64,000 nucleotides of DNA from Ignavibacteria bacterium UBA7675 (GTDB taxonomy: Bacteria > Bacteroidota > Ignavibacteria > Kapaibacteriales > UB7675), in the NCBI GenBank assembly GCA_002483085.1, contig DLHF01000080.1:62001-126000 (forward strand), given 5' to 3'. Numbering within the stretch: position 1 is the stretch's first letter; every line of letters begins with the position of its first letter. The notes beneath the pieces were generated by a model. That model saw nothing but the letters and a program-made list of their open reading frames with translations, made no database searches and was not told the origin of the DNA. Positions 43,913 to 52,693 of this stretch are shown here, in pieces. The translations under genes and the position numbers were made by a program.

Positions 43913-44878
43913 ATGCGCTCACTTGCCAGAATTATAGTCAGAACCTGCGAGGTTTTTCTTGTTCCGTTTGTTGCTCTGAGTGCCTTACTTCTTCGAGCTA
44001 TCCGTCGTATTTCTGTTGAACGGCTGCCTGTGTTGCGTGCGGTATTGGAGTGGATAGGAGTAATGCCAGTGACACGCCAGTACTACGACCCCATGATTCT
44101 CAAACAGGACTTGCGCCGCCCGCTTCATGAAGAGCGTTCTCTTCCGGGACTCGACCTGCGTGTAGAAGAGCAATTGGAGTTCGTGCGCCGTTTTAATGTT
44201 GCCGATGAACTGCGGTCTCTGTCTGGAGAACGCAGGGAGGGCGAGTATTATGTTGATAATAATTTTTTTGGAGCAGGCGATGCCGAGTATTATTACAGTA
44301 TGATTCGCCTTGTAAAACCCCGGCGAATTGTGGAAGTGGGCAGCGGATTCTCTACATTGGTAGCACTTCGAGCTATCGAAAAAAACAAGAAAGAAGATGC
44401 TGGTTACAACTGCGAACTATACTGCATAGAGCCTTACGAGAACCATTGGCTTGAGAAAACACAAGCGATTATTATTCGCAAGAAAGTGGAAGAGGTCGAG
44501 ATTAGTTTTTTCAGCCAGTTACAGCAGAAGGATATTTTATTTATTGATTCTTCTCACGTGATCCGGCCACAGGGCGATGTGGTTACTGAAATTTTTGAGA
44601 TACTGCCGAGAGTGAATCCCGGTGTGTATATCCATATTCACGATATGTTCACGCCGCGCGATTATCCGGAACGGTGGATCACGAAGTGGTATATTTACTG
44701 GGATGAGCAGTATCTTGTAGAAGCATTTCTAATGTATAATGCGTCGTTTAAGATTATCGGCGCTGTTAATTATCTGAAACACAACCACTTTGCTGTTGTT
44801 TCGCAGTGCTTCCCTTTGCTGGCTGCTCACCCGAAAAGCGAACCCGCTTCGCTGTGGATTGTGCGGACGGATCAGTAA
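43913..44878 (+). CDS. class I SAM-dependent methyltransferase-like protein
   Basis: 321 residues. An N-terminal hydrophobic stretch (VFLVPFVALSALLLRAI) may be a membrane anchor. The SAM motif is IVEVGSGFSTLVALRAIEKN, followed by ELYCIEPYE and DILFIDSSHV, the pattern of the Methyltransf_24 group found in glycan loci. A late YIHIHDMFTPRDYP has His-Asp residues typical of that group's possible metal site. It probably methylates a sugar of the surface polymer. It is preceded by repeat R5. Confidence 0.8.
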   Translation: MRSLARIIVRTCEVFLVPFVALSALLLRAIRRISVERLPVLRAVLEWIGVMPVTRQYYDPMILKQDLRRPLHEERSLPGLDLRVEEQLEFVRRFNVADELRSLSGERREGEYYVDNNFFGAGDAEYYYSMIRLVKPRRIVEVGSGFSTLVALRAIEKNKKEDAGYNCELYCIEPYENHWLEKTQAIIIRKKVEEVEISFFSQLQQKDILFIDSSHVIRPQGDVVTEIFEILPRVNPGVYIHIHDMFTPRDYPERWITKWYIYWDEQYLVEAFLMYNASFKIIGAVNYLKHNHFAVVSQCFPLLAAHPKSEPASLWIVRTDQ

Positions 44879-44944
44879 GGTTCTGATATACCTATCGTCC
44901 ATCGAAAGGCAGGGCTGCACAGGTTCCTTTAGTGTTTTCTTTAT

Positions 44945-46144
44945 CTACGCCGTGCGCAGCCTGCTGTACAACCGCATGGCTGTTTCAATCACCTTTTCCC
45001 AACTGTACAGCTTGCGGACGGTGGACAGTGCTTGCCGTTGCAGTTGTTCTTTTAGTGTATTGTTGTTTAGGCACAGAGTAATAGCATCGAGAAATTCCCG
45101 TGGACTTTCGGCCAAGAGGATGTTATCGCTGTGCTGCACTGCAATGCCCTCTGCGCCGATGGGTGTAGAGATGATTGCTTTGCCCATCGCCATTGCTTCT
45201 ACGATCTTTAACCGCATACCGCCACCGCTGAGCAATGGCACGATCATAATATCATAGCTCTGCATAAACCCCGGAGCCGACGGTACATTGGGATGGACAA
45301 ATACACCGGGCTGCTCTGCATAGGCGAGAATATCGTTCGGCGGATTCTTCCCACCGATGTGTAGTTCTACATCGGGAAAAGCGCGCCTGAAGTCCGGAAA
45401 TACTTTGCTCATGAACCAATGCACGGCCTCGATATTAGGAGCCCATTCCAATCCTCCGAAAAAGAACACAGTCCGCGCCTTTGTCGTGATCTGCGGTTGC
45501 GGCGAGAACATCGCAAGGTCGACGCCACCCGGCATAATTTCCATTGGCCCGGTGTAGCCCAGCGAGCGAATACTGCCGAAGTCTTCGGGTGTGATAGCCA
45601 GAATGCCGTCGAAGCGCTGGAAATACTTCTGCTCGAAGCGCTTTAGGCGCGCAGCCATGTTGCCCATATACAATTTTTTGGCGCTGGGTTTCATATTGCT
45701 TGCAAGGCGTTGCAAAATCTGGTACTCTACATTGTGTGCCCGGAGTATAACTGGGGCGCTGGTGGCTTGCTTGATAGCGCCGATATAGGGAGCGACATAG
45801 ATAGAATCCATATGAACAACATCGAACTGCTTTTCGGCCAGCGTGCTGGCGATCAGCCTGCTGAAGTCTTTAGAAATGAATCGCTCCACGATGTATGTGC
45901 CGCCAGTAAGCAAATGGTACAGCGCATCAAGCGGCTTCACCGTTGTGTCGATGTCCACAGTGCGTACATCGGCGCACACGCTGCTCATTACCGACGGAGG
46001 CTGGTGGTGCTTTTGGGTGTTGAGCGCGAGCAAGGTGACTTCATGGCCTGCCAAATGCAGATGCCGGGTAATATTGTAGACCCCGATGGCACTGCCGTCG
46101 TTGAGCGGGTAGGGAATGCGAGGAGCTATTTGCAGTATATTCAC
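44945..46144 (-). CDS. glycosyltransferase family 4
   Basis: 399 residues from the GTG at 46144, which begins VNILQIAPRIPYPLNDGSAIGVYN as in related transferases; the frame continues upstream into repeat R2 without family similarity. Donor domain motifs: VFFFGGLEWAPNIEAV, DIMIVPLLSGGGMRLKIVEAMAMGKAIIST. It runs against the surrounding plus-strand genes and converges with the methyltransferase gene. The arrangement suggests a separately regulated or inserted gene in the locus. Confidence 0.88.
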   Translation of the reverse strand: MNILQIAPRIPYPLNDGSAIGVYNITRHLHLAGHEVTLLALNTQKHHQPPSVMSSVCADVRTVDIDTTVKPLDALYHLLTGGTYIVERFISKDFSRLIASTLAEKQFDVVHMDSIYVAPYIGAIKQATSAPVILRAHNVEYQILQRLASNMKPSAKKLYMGNMAARLKRFEQKYFQRFDGILAITPEDFGSIRSLGYTGPMEIMPGGVDLAMFSPQPQITTKARTVFFFGGLEWAPNIEAVHWFMSKVFPDFRRAFPDVELHIGGKNPPNDILAYAEQPGVFVHPNVPSAPGFMQSYDIMIVPLLSGGGMRLKIVEAMAMGKAIISTPIGAEGIAVQHSDNILLAESPREFLDAITLCLNNNTLKEQLQRQALSTVRKLYSWEKVIETAMRLYSRLRTA

Positions 46145-46456
46145 AGTAAGGATGAATTTCCGGTGCCGAGGAGCACAGGATTGAATAATGAAGTACAGTG
46201 TTGTGCTATGAATATCTCTGTGGCACGGGCGTCTTCGCAGCGCCCGGTTTGTCGCTGTCGCCGGTCGCAATACCGTTGCGTTTGGGGTTGAACGACCACG
46301 CGGCGGGGAGTGCAGCGCGGTGCAGAGGCCACAAGCGTGGTCGGAGACCGAAGCGCCAGAGCGACTCCAATTATGATAGCCTGAGTATTTCGCCAAACTT
46401 TAACACCGCCGTAAAAATACTACGACAGGTGCTGCAAATAAAGTAAATTTGCTGTT
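46145..46456. other. divergent intergenic region carrying the longest repeat copy
   Basis: 312 bases between the divergent glycosyltransferase and maf genes. About half is repeat copy R2, listed separately. No other feature is apparent; promoters for both genes are expected here. Confidence 0.45.
46215..46370 (+). repeat. dispersed intergenic repeat, copy R2 (longest copy)
   Basis: Contains both blocks of the family: the left block (tctgtggcacgggc, gcgcccgg, gtcgctgtcgccggtcgcaa) shared with R1 and R3, and the right block (ccacgcggcggggag, tgcagcgcggtgcagag, gagaccgaagcgccagag) shared with R4-R7. gggcg/cgcccg in the left block can pair. I use it as reference for the family. Confidence 0.8.
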
Positions 46457-47089
46457 ATGATTGATCTGAACAGACTCACAGGACTCCAACGGCCTGTTGT
46501 TCTTGCTTCGGCTTCTCCGAGGCGCAAACAGTTGCTTGAGCAACTCGGCATGACCTTTACGATTCAGCCTTCGGCAGTGCAGGAGGAGGCTGTTTCCCTG
46601 TCGCTTCATCCGGCGCTATATGTGCAGACGCTGGCAGCGCACAAGGCGCGAGATATAGCTCAGCACGCCGGGCTACCGGAATCGGTGGTGATTGGTGCCG
46701 ACACGATAGTGGTGCACAACAGCCGGATACTCAACAAGCCTGTATCGCCGGAGCATGCACGCGAAATGCTGCTTGCGCTCAGCGGGCAGACGCACACGGT
46801 GTACACAGGTATTGCCCTTGTCGACAGCGCTACCAAGCGCGAATTGACCGATGTGCAGCAGACGGAGGTTGTATTTCGGGCGCTGATGGACGAAGAAATC
46901 GACGCATACATCGCTACAGGCTCTCCGCTCGACAAAGCGGGTGCTTATGGCATACAGGACGACTTCGGTGCGGTATTTGTAGAGCGGATCAACGGTTGTT
47001 ACTACAATGTGGTGGGTCTGCCGCTGCCCTTGCTGTACCAGAGGCTACGAGAATTTTCCCGGCAGGAACACAGCCAGGCACGGATATGA
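46457..47089 (+). CDS. maf: Maf-family nucleotide pyrophosphatase
   Basis: 210 residues. Family blocks: LASASPRRKQLLEQLG at the N-terminus, GADTIVVHNSRILNKP with the catalytic Asp, SGQTHTVYTGIAL, and DKAGAYGIQ. Maf proteins hydrolyse non-canonical or pyrimidine NTPs to monophosphates and prevent their use in nucleic acids. The last codons overlap the ATG of the ABC permease (ATGA). It seems unrelated to the flanking polysaccharide genes. Confidence 0.95.
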   Translation: MIDLNRLTGLQRPVVLASASPRRKQLLEQLGMTFTIQPSAVQEEAVSLSLHPALYVQTLAAHKARDIAQHAGLPESVVIGADTIVVHNSRILNKPVSPEHAREMLLALSGQTHTVYTGIALVDSATKRELTDVQQTEVVFRALMDEEIDAYIATGSPLDKAGAYGIQDDFGAVFVERINGCYYNVVGLPLPLLYQRLREFSRQEHSQARI

Positions 47090-47979
47090 AACGCTTTTCC
47101 GGCAGAGGTATGCAGCTCAACACCAGCTTGCTTTTGCTGCCGTGGGGGCTAGTCTTTGCTGTATTTTGGCTGTATCCACTGTTGTTTACGTTTGGGCTGA
47201 GCTTTACAAAATACTCGACACTTAGTGGCGAAGTAGCGTGGGCGGGAGTAGACAACTACCTTCGGCTATGGCACGACCCTTTGTTCTGGAAGGCACTTGC
47301 CAATACATCAGTTTTTACCGTAGGCACCATACCATTTACGACGGCTTTTGCGCTGCTGCTGGCTGTGGTGCTGAATCGCAACCTGCGCGGGCGAGAGATA
47401 TTTCGATCGGCGTACTTTCTGCCGTCGGTGACTTCGCTGGTCGTGATTTCGCTGATCTTTACCAATCTGTTTGCGGGCAATGGCTATATCAACACCTTGC
47501 TCGGCATACTGGGGCTGCCGTATCCAGAGCGGGGATGGCTGCTCGAACCCGGTCTTGCGCTGTACTCTATTATGGCAATGGAAGTGTGGATTGCCTCTGG
47601 ATACTACATGGTGTTGTTTCTCGCAGCGCTGCAGGCTGTACCCGCCGACCTGTACGAAGCTGCGGAACTGACCGGAGCTTCTGCTTGGCAGCAGTTCAGC
47701 CGCATTACGTTGCCGATGTTGCGCCCTACACTACTATTTGTACTGGTGATTAACACGATCAAGTCATTTCAAGTATTCGTAGAGATATATGTAATGACTC
47801 GTGGAGGGCCGCTGTCGTCTACGACAACCCTGACGTATTTAGTCTATACCAATGCTTTTGAAAAATCCGACATGATGGGATATGCTTCGGCACTCGCATA
47901 TGTTGTCTTCCTCATTATTCTTGTATTCTCCATTGTGCAGATGAAGCTGCTGCGCATTGACAAAACGGTAGGGGAGTAA
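47086..47979 (+). CDS. sugar-type ABC transporter permease (MalF/UgpA family), without partners
   Basis: 297 residues from the ATG at 47086, in an ATGA overlap with maf. Six membrane segments. The EAA loop that contacts the ATPase is EAAELTGASAWQQFSRITLPMLRPT. The FTKYSTLSG..WAGVDNYLRLWHDP start is typical of carbohydrate uptake permeases (CUT1). No second permease, binding protein or ATPase is adjacent; plsY follows after 7 bases. The partner subunits must be elsewhere. Confidence 0.88.
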   Translation: MKRFSGRGMQLNTSLLLLPWGLVFAVFWLYPLLFTFGLSFTKYSTLSGEVAWAGVDNYLRLWHDPLFWKALANTSVFTVGTIPFTTAFALLLAVVLNRNLRGREIFRSAYFLPSVTSLVVISLIFTNLFAGNGYINTLLGILGLPYPERGWLLEPGLALYSIMAMEVWIASGYYMVLFLAALQAVPADLYEAAELTGASAWQQFSRITLPMLRPTLLFVLVINTIKSFQVFVEIYVMTRGGPLSSTTTLTYLVYTNAFEKSDMMGYASALAYVVFLIILVFSIVQMKLLRIDKTVGE

Positions 47980-47986
47980 CTGTCGT

Positions 47987-48625
47987 ATGCTCATTTCTCT
48001 GATTGGCTCTGCTATTGTGGGGTATCTGCTCGGGGCTATTCCATTTGCTTATCTGCTTCTTCGCTCTACGCAAGGGCGCGACATACGCCACGAGGGTTCG
48101 GGTAATGTGGGCGCAATGAACGCCTATGAAGTAACGGGGCGGAAACGCATTGGCCTTCTGGTAGGCGTGCTGGATGTACTCAAAGGAGCCGCTGCCGTTG
48201 GCATTGGGATACTCATAGGCCAGGGACATTTTGCTCCGGCTGGTGTAGCAGCTCTGTTTGCCGTAGTCGGGCACAATTACAATATATTTCTCGGCATGCG
48301 CGGTGGGCGTGGCCTTGCCGTAGCCGCAGGTGCAATGTCGGTAATTAGCCCATTGCCCATTATTCTGTTTTGCCTGATGTGGGCTACTGGGTATTTTGTT
48401 GTTCGCCGCAATATTCACGTTGCTAATGTAGCTGGTGTGCTGGGCGCATCTGTGCTCATGTTCAGCGCTCCGAAGCTCCTGCTGGCAAAGCTCACCTTCG
48501 TGGCCTACGACGACCCTATGCAGATACGTTTTTTAGTAATGATGATTTGTTTGCAGATATTAGTGCGCCACATCGAGCCGATGCGCGCATTCTTCATGCC
48601 CGGTGGAAATGATAGCAACGAATAG
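47987..48625 (+). CDS. plsY: acyl-phosphate:glycerol-3-phosphate acyltransferase
   Basis: 212 residues with five to six membrane helices. PlsY motif 1 is GSGNVGAMNAYEVTG and motif 2 is GHNYNIFLGMRGGRGLAVAAG; the third loop is in the C-terminal part (EPMRAF). It uses acyl-phosphate to acylate glycerol 3-phosphate, the first step of phospholipid synthesis. The motif 1 Met-Asn (most PlsY have Thr-Asn) is a mild variation. It follows the permease by 7 bases. Confidence 0.92.
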   Translation: MLISLIGSAIVGYLLGAIPFAYLLLRSTQGRDIRHEGSGNVGAMNAYEVTGRKRIGLLVGVLDVLKGAAAVGIGILIGQGHFAPAGVAALFAVVGHNYNIFLGMRGGRGLAVAAGAMSVISPLPIILFCLMWATGYFVVRRNIHVANVAGVLGASVLMFSAPKLLLAKLTFVAYDDPMQIRFLVMMICLQILVRHIEPMRAFFMPGGNDSNE

Positions 48626-48726
48626 TCCCGGGCAGGAGGCTAATATATATCAGGTACGAGAACAATAAATTGCAAGTGGATCCGGCCTACAATCCAGTCC
48701 ATAATCAGTTGTCCTGCTCTTTATCC

Positions 48727-48978
48727 ATGCACAGTAATAGTATGGCTTTTGCTTTAGCAATTCGCAGGTTCCTTCTGGTAGTAGCTTTTTCGTTTGCTGT
48801 AGCGGTCGAAAGCATAGAAGGCGGAACAACGCCAGCACTGCGCGTGCGCCCTGCAATTAGCCGAGCCTATATAGCGCCGGGCTACAGGCGAAGAAGAGAT
48901 ATGAAAGATCATCGAGGACTGTACTTGGCCGGACTACGGCAGGCGGAAGACACAATGAACAGATTTAATTATCGTTGA
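48727..48978 (+). CDS. uncertain small hypothetical protein with signal-like N-terminus
   Basis: 83 residues from the ATG at 48727. MAFALAIRRFLLVVAFSFAVAVESIEGG resembles a signal peptide or membrane helix. The rest is Arg/Tyr-rich (PAISRAYIAPGYRRRRDMKDHRG). It ends 12 bases before the flippase start, as if in the same transcript. No family recognised and no clear ribosome binding site. The remaining bases of this 365-base gap show nothing else. It may be a chance frame. Confidence 0.3.
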   Translation: MHSNSMAFALAIRRFLLVVAFSFAVAVESIEGGTTPALRVRPAISRAYIAPGYRRRRDMKDHRGLYLAGLRQAEDTMNRFNYR

Positions 48979-48990
48979 GCGGCGGTACTC

Positions 48991-50475
48991 TTGAACGAAC
49001 AGAATCCATCGCAGTCCGCCTCGTATCGTGCTATGTCTGGTGCAGGATCGCAATTTATACTGCAACTTGTCGGGCAGCTCATTGCGCTGTTTATTACCCG
49101 CGAACTGCTTTCCACATTTTCAATAGCCGAAAACGGTGTTTTTGCATTTATCCAGAAGAGCGGTACACTGGTGTTCACCCTGTTGGTCGATGCCGGAATG
49201 ATCAACTTTGCTATACGTTATGTGGTCGAGTCCCCTGGCGAAACAAAGAGCATTGTAGCTACATTATTTAAGCTTAGGCTTGCTCTGTGGGCAATCGTTA
49301 CTACGGTGCTGTTGGCCTGTAGCTCGATAATTGCTCCAGAGTACACCATGCCGCTGTTCTTGTGGTCGGTGTTCTTCCTGCTGGCAGGTAAGCTCGGGCT
49401 GCTTCGCACAGCATTAGAAACTGTATACCGTGTAAACGCGCACTTTGTGCTTATCTCTGTGCTTGCGTTGGTCGACACGATTATTCTTATGGCTTTGCTG
49501 CTGGCGGATTTGCGAGAGCTCAATATCCACAATGTAATGGTGTGGTATCTGCTTTCTTCCATTCCTGGCTTTCTCATTCTGTTTGTAAAAGCTCGCGGCT
49601 GGGAAATCCTTGCAGAGCCCTTTTCAAAAGTAAGAGCTCGGCAGCTTATTATCGATATTTTGCCCTTTGTAGGTACTACTGTACTGCTGCATATCAACAG
49701 CTATTCAGAGACTCTGTTGCTGTCGCTGTTTGGCACAATGGAAGACGTCGGTGTTTTTGAAGCGCTTGGCCGTATTGTCATCCCGATGTTTATGATTATT
49801 AATTCACTACTGAACGGAATCTATCCGTTCGTTGTACAGTTCCAAAAGGATGATATCGAGCGGTGCAAACAGTATGTGTTTTATGGCTTTAAGATATCAA
49901 CTGTTGTGAGCTTGCTGATAGCTTTGTGCATTATTACGACTATACCATGGATTATCAGCTTTTTCACAGGTGGCCGGTATGCCAACAGTGTGGATGAATT
50001 TGCTTTGTATTCATGGCTCATTATACCCAACTTCTCGTACAATTACGTGCTGGCCATCTGCCTGGCTATTGGGCTGCAGAAAAGAACGACGTCGATGGCC
50101 GCAGTCCTTACTATTGCAGAGCTCATAGTTGCTCCGATCTTGATCTCGCACTTTATGGTGGATGGGGCGGTGATCGCAAAGCTGTTTTCTAATGTACTCG
50201 GTTGGTGGGTGTCAATTAGAATTCTTACTGATTTCTTTCAGGATAATAGAATGTCGGTATTCCTGAAGAAATTTATTCCGGTCTCTATCGTATTGCTGGG
50301 AATTGGCACCTGTAGCTTGGTAATGCAACTGCCAGTACCAGCTTCGATTGCGCTGGTTCTGACTATTTTTGTAATTTTAATGATAGTGTCGCGAATAGTA
50401 GATGCCGACGATTACCGCCTTATGCAGTCTTTCACGCGTTCAGTAATGAACAAGTTTGGTATCCAACGACGTTGA
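48991..50475 (+). CDS. Wzx-type polysaccharide flippase (MATE/MVF-like)
   Basis: 494 residues with about 14 membrane segments and few charged residues within them. The start is a TTG at 48991 (MNEQNPSQSASYRAMSGAGSQ); an ATG 14 codons on (49033) is possible but would trim the residues before helix 1. The pattern ITRELLSTFSIAENGVF, SYSETLLLSLFG and GGRYANSVDEFALYSW is that of the polysaccharide synthesis/export family. It should move the undecaprenyl-linked repeat unit across the inner membrane. It is followed by the sugar phosphate transferase after 9 bases. Confidence 0.88.
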   Translation: MNEQNPSQSASYRAMSGAGSQFILQLVGQLIALFITRELLSTFSIAENGVFAFIQKSGTLVFTLLVDAGMINFAIRYVVESPGETKSIVATLFKLRLALWAIVTTVLLACSSIIAPEYTMPLFLWSVFFLLAGKLGLLRTALETVYRVNAHFVLISVLALVDTIILMALLLADLRELNIHNVMVWYLLSSIPGFLILFVKARGWEILAEPFSKVRARQLIIDILPFVGTTVLLHINSYSETLLLSLFGTMEDVGVFEALGRIVIPMFMIINSLLNGIYPFVVQFQKDDIERCKQYVFYGFKISTVVSLLIALCIITTIPWIISFFTGGRYANSVDEFALYSWLIIPNFSYNYVLAICLAIGLQKRTTSMAAVLTIAELIVAPILISHFMVDGAVIAKLFSNVLGWWVSIRILTDFFQDNRMSVFLKKFIPVSIVLLGIGTCSLVMQLPVPASIALVLTIFVILMIVSRIVDADDYRLMQSFTRSVMNKFGIQRR

Positions 50476-50484
50476 GATAGAGCT

Positions 50485-51972
50485 ATGGGTATTGCCTCTT
50501 TGCACAGTGCAGATTATGTCCAGCCATCAGGTAGCGGAGGGCGTTGGGGGAGTGTTCCCCCAAGTCTTTTCCAGATCATTGGCGACTTTATAGCACTGGC
50601 GCTGGTATTCTTTGTGTACTATATCGTTCGGTTCCACACTGGTTGGTTCCTGTTTTCTATTGAGCCCAATGCCGCGATTAATATTTTTGCACTCGTAGCG
50701 CTTTCTTGCTACTGGCTTCTCCTTTTCTGGTTTTCGGGGTTATATCGGAACTGGTACATTCGCTCTCCGTTGGACGAAGTGTTTACCCTTGTCCGTATTT
50801 CCTTCATTGGATGTTGCATCCTGGCCGTTGCTATTTTGTGGGACGATGCGGGGTCTGGTCCGTCTTCGTCGCGGTTTGTGATTGTTGTTTATTGGGTGCT
50901 CTTCGTGTTTATCATGTGCAGTGCCAGGCTCTTCATCCGCTCAATTCAGCGACATTTCCGTGAGAAAGGAGTAATTTCGCTGCCTGTTGTGCTCATCGGC
51001 ACCGCAAACAAACTCATGGAGCTCGTGGAGTCGGTACAGCGGGCACCTGCGCTCGGCTATCGTCCGCTGGGTGTTGTGGTGCAGGATGCAGAGATCCAGA
51101 ACGAGACACGACAGCATTTTACCTTTGGCGGCAATTTGCTCCCTGTACTGGGTTCTTTCGATGAGCTTCCCGAGATACTTCGGCGTGTGCGCCCACAAGA
51201 GGCGCTGGTAGCAATAGACAGGCCCGACCACGAAGAGCTTTTGCGTATGGCTGCGGAGTGCTCTGTGCACAATGTACAGATGAAAATTCTGCCCGACCTC
51301 TACGAGATATTTTCGGGCCAAGCACGCACGATGCAGATATATGGCACTCCTCTTATTGAAGTGAGCCCAGAACTGCTCAAACCCTGGGAGGAAGTAGCCA
51401 AGCGCATACTCGACATTGTCGTGAGCATTCTTGTACTAGTGATAGGATTTCCGTTTTGGCTTGCTGTTGCTCTTGTTGTCAAGTTCGATTCTTCTGGGCC
51501 AGTGTTATTCCGCCAGGAGCGTTGCGGCAAAAACGGACGGGCATTTATGATGTATAAATTTCGCTCCATGACAACCGACGCAGAGAAAAACGGGCCGCAG
51601 TGGGCAAAAGTCAACGATCCACGTGTAACGCGATCAGGGCGTATTCTGCGTAAGAGCCACATCGACGAGGTGCCACAGTTCTGGAATGTACTGCTGGGCG
51701 AGATGAGCCTTGTTGGACCGCGACCGGAGCGGCCATATTATGTTGAAAAATTTTCACGCGAAATTTCGTACTATGCCCGTCGCCTAAAAGTACGGCCTGG
51801 TATTACCGGCTGGTATCAGATAAAATACCGCGCTTATGAGGAAACTCTGGACGAAGTACGCAATCGGCTGAGATACGATTTTTTCTACATTGAAAATATG
51901 TCGTTTAAGCTCGATATTGAAATTCTGATTCGCACAATTATTCGCGTTTTCAAAGGCCACGGTCAAGCATAG
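50485..51972 (+). CDS. undecaprenyl-phosphate sugar phosphotransferase (WcaJ/WbaP-type)
   Basis: 495 residues. Four N-terminal membrane helices (from about 30 to 150), a CoA-binding-like NAD domain (PVVLIGTANKLMELVESVQ, GYRPLGVVVQD), one re-entrant membrane helix (ILDIVVSILVLVIGFPFWLAVA), and the catalytic PGT domain: FRQERCGKNGRAFMMYKFRSM, SHIDEVPQFWNVLLGEMSLV (with the Asp-Glu dyad) and GPRPERP. All motifs are intact. It starts repeat-unit assembly by transferring a sugar phosphate to undecaprenyl phosphate. Confidence 0.94.
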   Translation: MGIASLHSADYVQPSGSGGRWGSVPPSLFQIIGDFIALALVFFVYYIVRFHTGWFLFSIEPNAAINIFALVALSCYWLLLFWFSGLYRNWYIRSPLDEVFTLVRISFIGCCILAVAILWDDAGSGPSSSRFVIVVYWVLFVFIMCSARLFIRSIQRHFREKGVISLPVVLIGTANKLMELVESVQRAPALGYRPLGVVVQDAEIQNETRQHFTFGGNLLPVLGSFDELPEILRRVRPQEALVAIDRPDHEELLRMAAECSVHNVQMKILPDLYEIFSGQARTMQIYGTPLIEVSPELLKPWEEVAKRILDIVVSILVLVIGFPFWLAVALVVKFDSSGPVLFRQERCGKNGRAFMMYKFRSMTTDAEKNGPQWAKVNDPRVTRSGRILRKSHIDEVPQFWNVLLGEMSLVGPRPERPYYVEKFSREISYYARRLKVRPGITGWYQIKYRAYEETLDEVRNRLRYDFFYIENMSFKLDIEILIRTIIRVFKGHGQA

Positions 51973-51979
51973 GTGACAT

Positions 51980-52693
51980 GTGAGAGCGTTAGTTGTTATA
52001 CCGACTTATAACGAAATAGACAATATTACCGACATTATCGGCGATGTTCTTGCGTCGCATCCCTCGGTGGATGTGCTTGTCGTAGACGACAACTCGCCCG
52101 ACGGTACGGGAGCTGCTGTCCGGCGGCTTCAGACAAACAATTCGCGCGTGCATTTGCTCGAACGCGAAGGAAAGATGGGGCTTGGTACAGCCTACTGCGC
52201 GGGCTTTTTATACGGCCTGAAGCACAACTACGATTTTATGCTCGAAATGGACGCCGATTTTTCGCATGATCCCAAGGAGATACCGAGGTTCCTGGACGAA
52301 ATGCGCAATGCTGATGTGGTAATCGGATCCAGATACGTGAGTGGGATCAATGTTGTCAACTGGCCTATGACAAGGCTTTTGCTCAGCTACTTTGCCAACA
52401 TCTATACCCGTTGGGTTACGGGAATGCCTATTATGGATGCGACTGGCGGGTTCAAGTGCTTTAGGACGGATGTTCTGCGTAAAATCGACCTTACGAAGAT
52501 TCGCAGCAATGGATATGCCTTCCAGATTGAGATTAATTTTAAGGCATGGAGAGCTGGAGCGCGGATGAAGGAGCTGCCTATTATTTTTATTGATAGGCGG
52601 AGTGGAGTATCGAAAATGAGCAAAAATATTATTTATGAAGCTGCCTTTATGGTCTGGAAACTGAAATTCTCATCATTATTCTCCCGGGCATGA
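51980..52693 (+). CDS. polyprenol-phosphate mannose synthase-like glycosyltransferase (GT2)
   Basis: 237 residues from a GTG at 51980. GT-A fold: VVIPTYNEIDNI, VVDDNSPDGTG and the metal-binding EMDADFSHDP. SRYVSGINVVNWP and DATGGFKCFR are characteristic of the dolichol-phosphate mannose synthase group. It lacks the C-terminal membrane helices seen in GtrB. It probably makes a polyprenyl-phosphate sugar used by a GT-C enzyme; the YfhO-family protein at 13.7-16 kb would be a candidate user (inference). Confidence 0.88.
   Translation: MRALVVIPTYNEIDNITDIIGDVLASHPSVDVLVVDDNSPDGTGAAVRRLQTNNSRVHLLEREGKMGLGTAYCAGFLYGLKHNYDFMLEMDADFSHDPKEIPRFLDEMRNADVVIGSRYVSGINVVNWPMTRLLLSYFANIYTRWVTGMPIMDATGGFKCFRTDVLRKIDLTKIRSNGYAFQIEINFKAWRAGARMKELPIIFIDRRSGVSKMSKNIIYEAAFMVWKLKFSSLFSRA

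Noticed and set aside
46145..46396. An N-terminal extension of the 44945-46144 glycosyltransferase
   Set aside because: The extension is encoded by repeat R2; the family N-terminus begins at the GTG at 46144.
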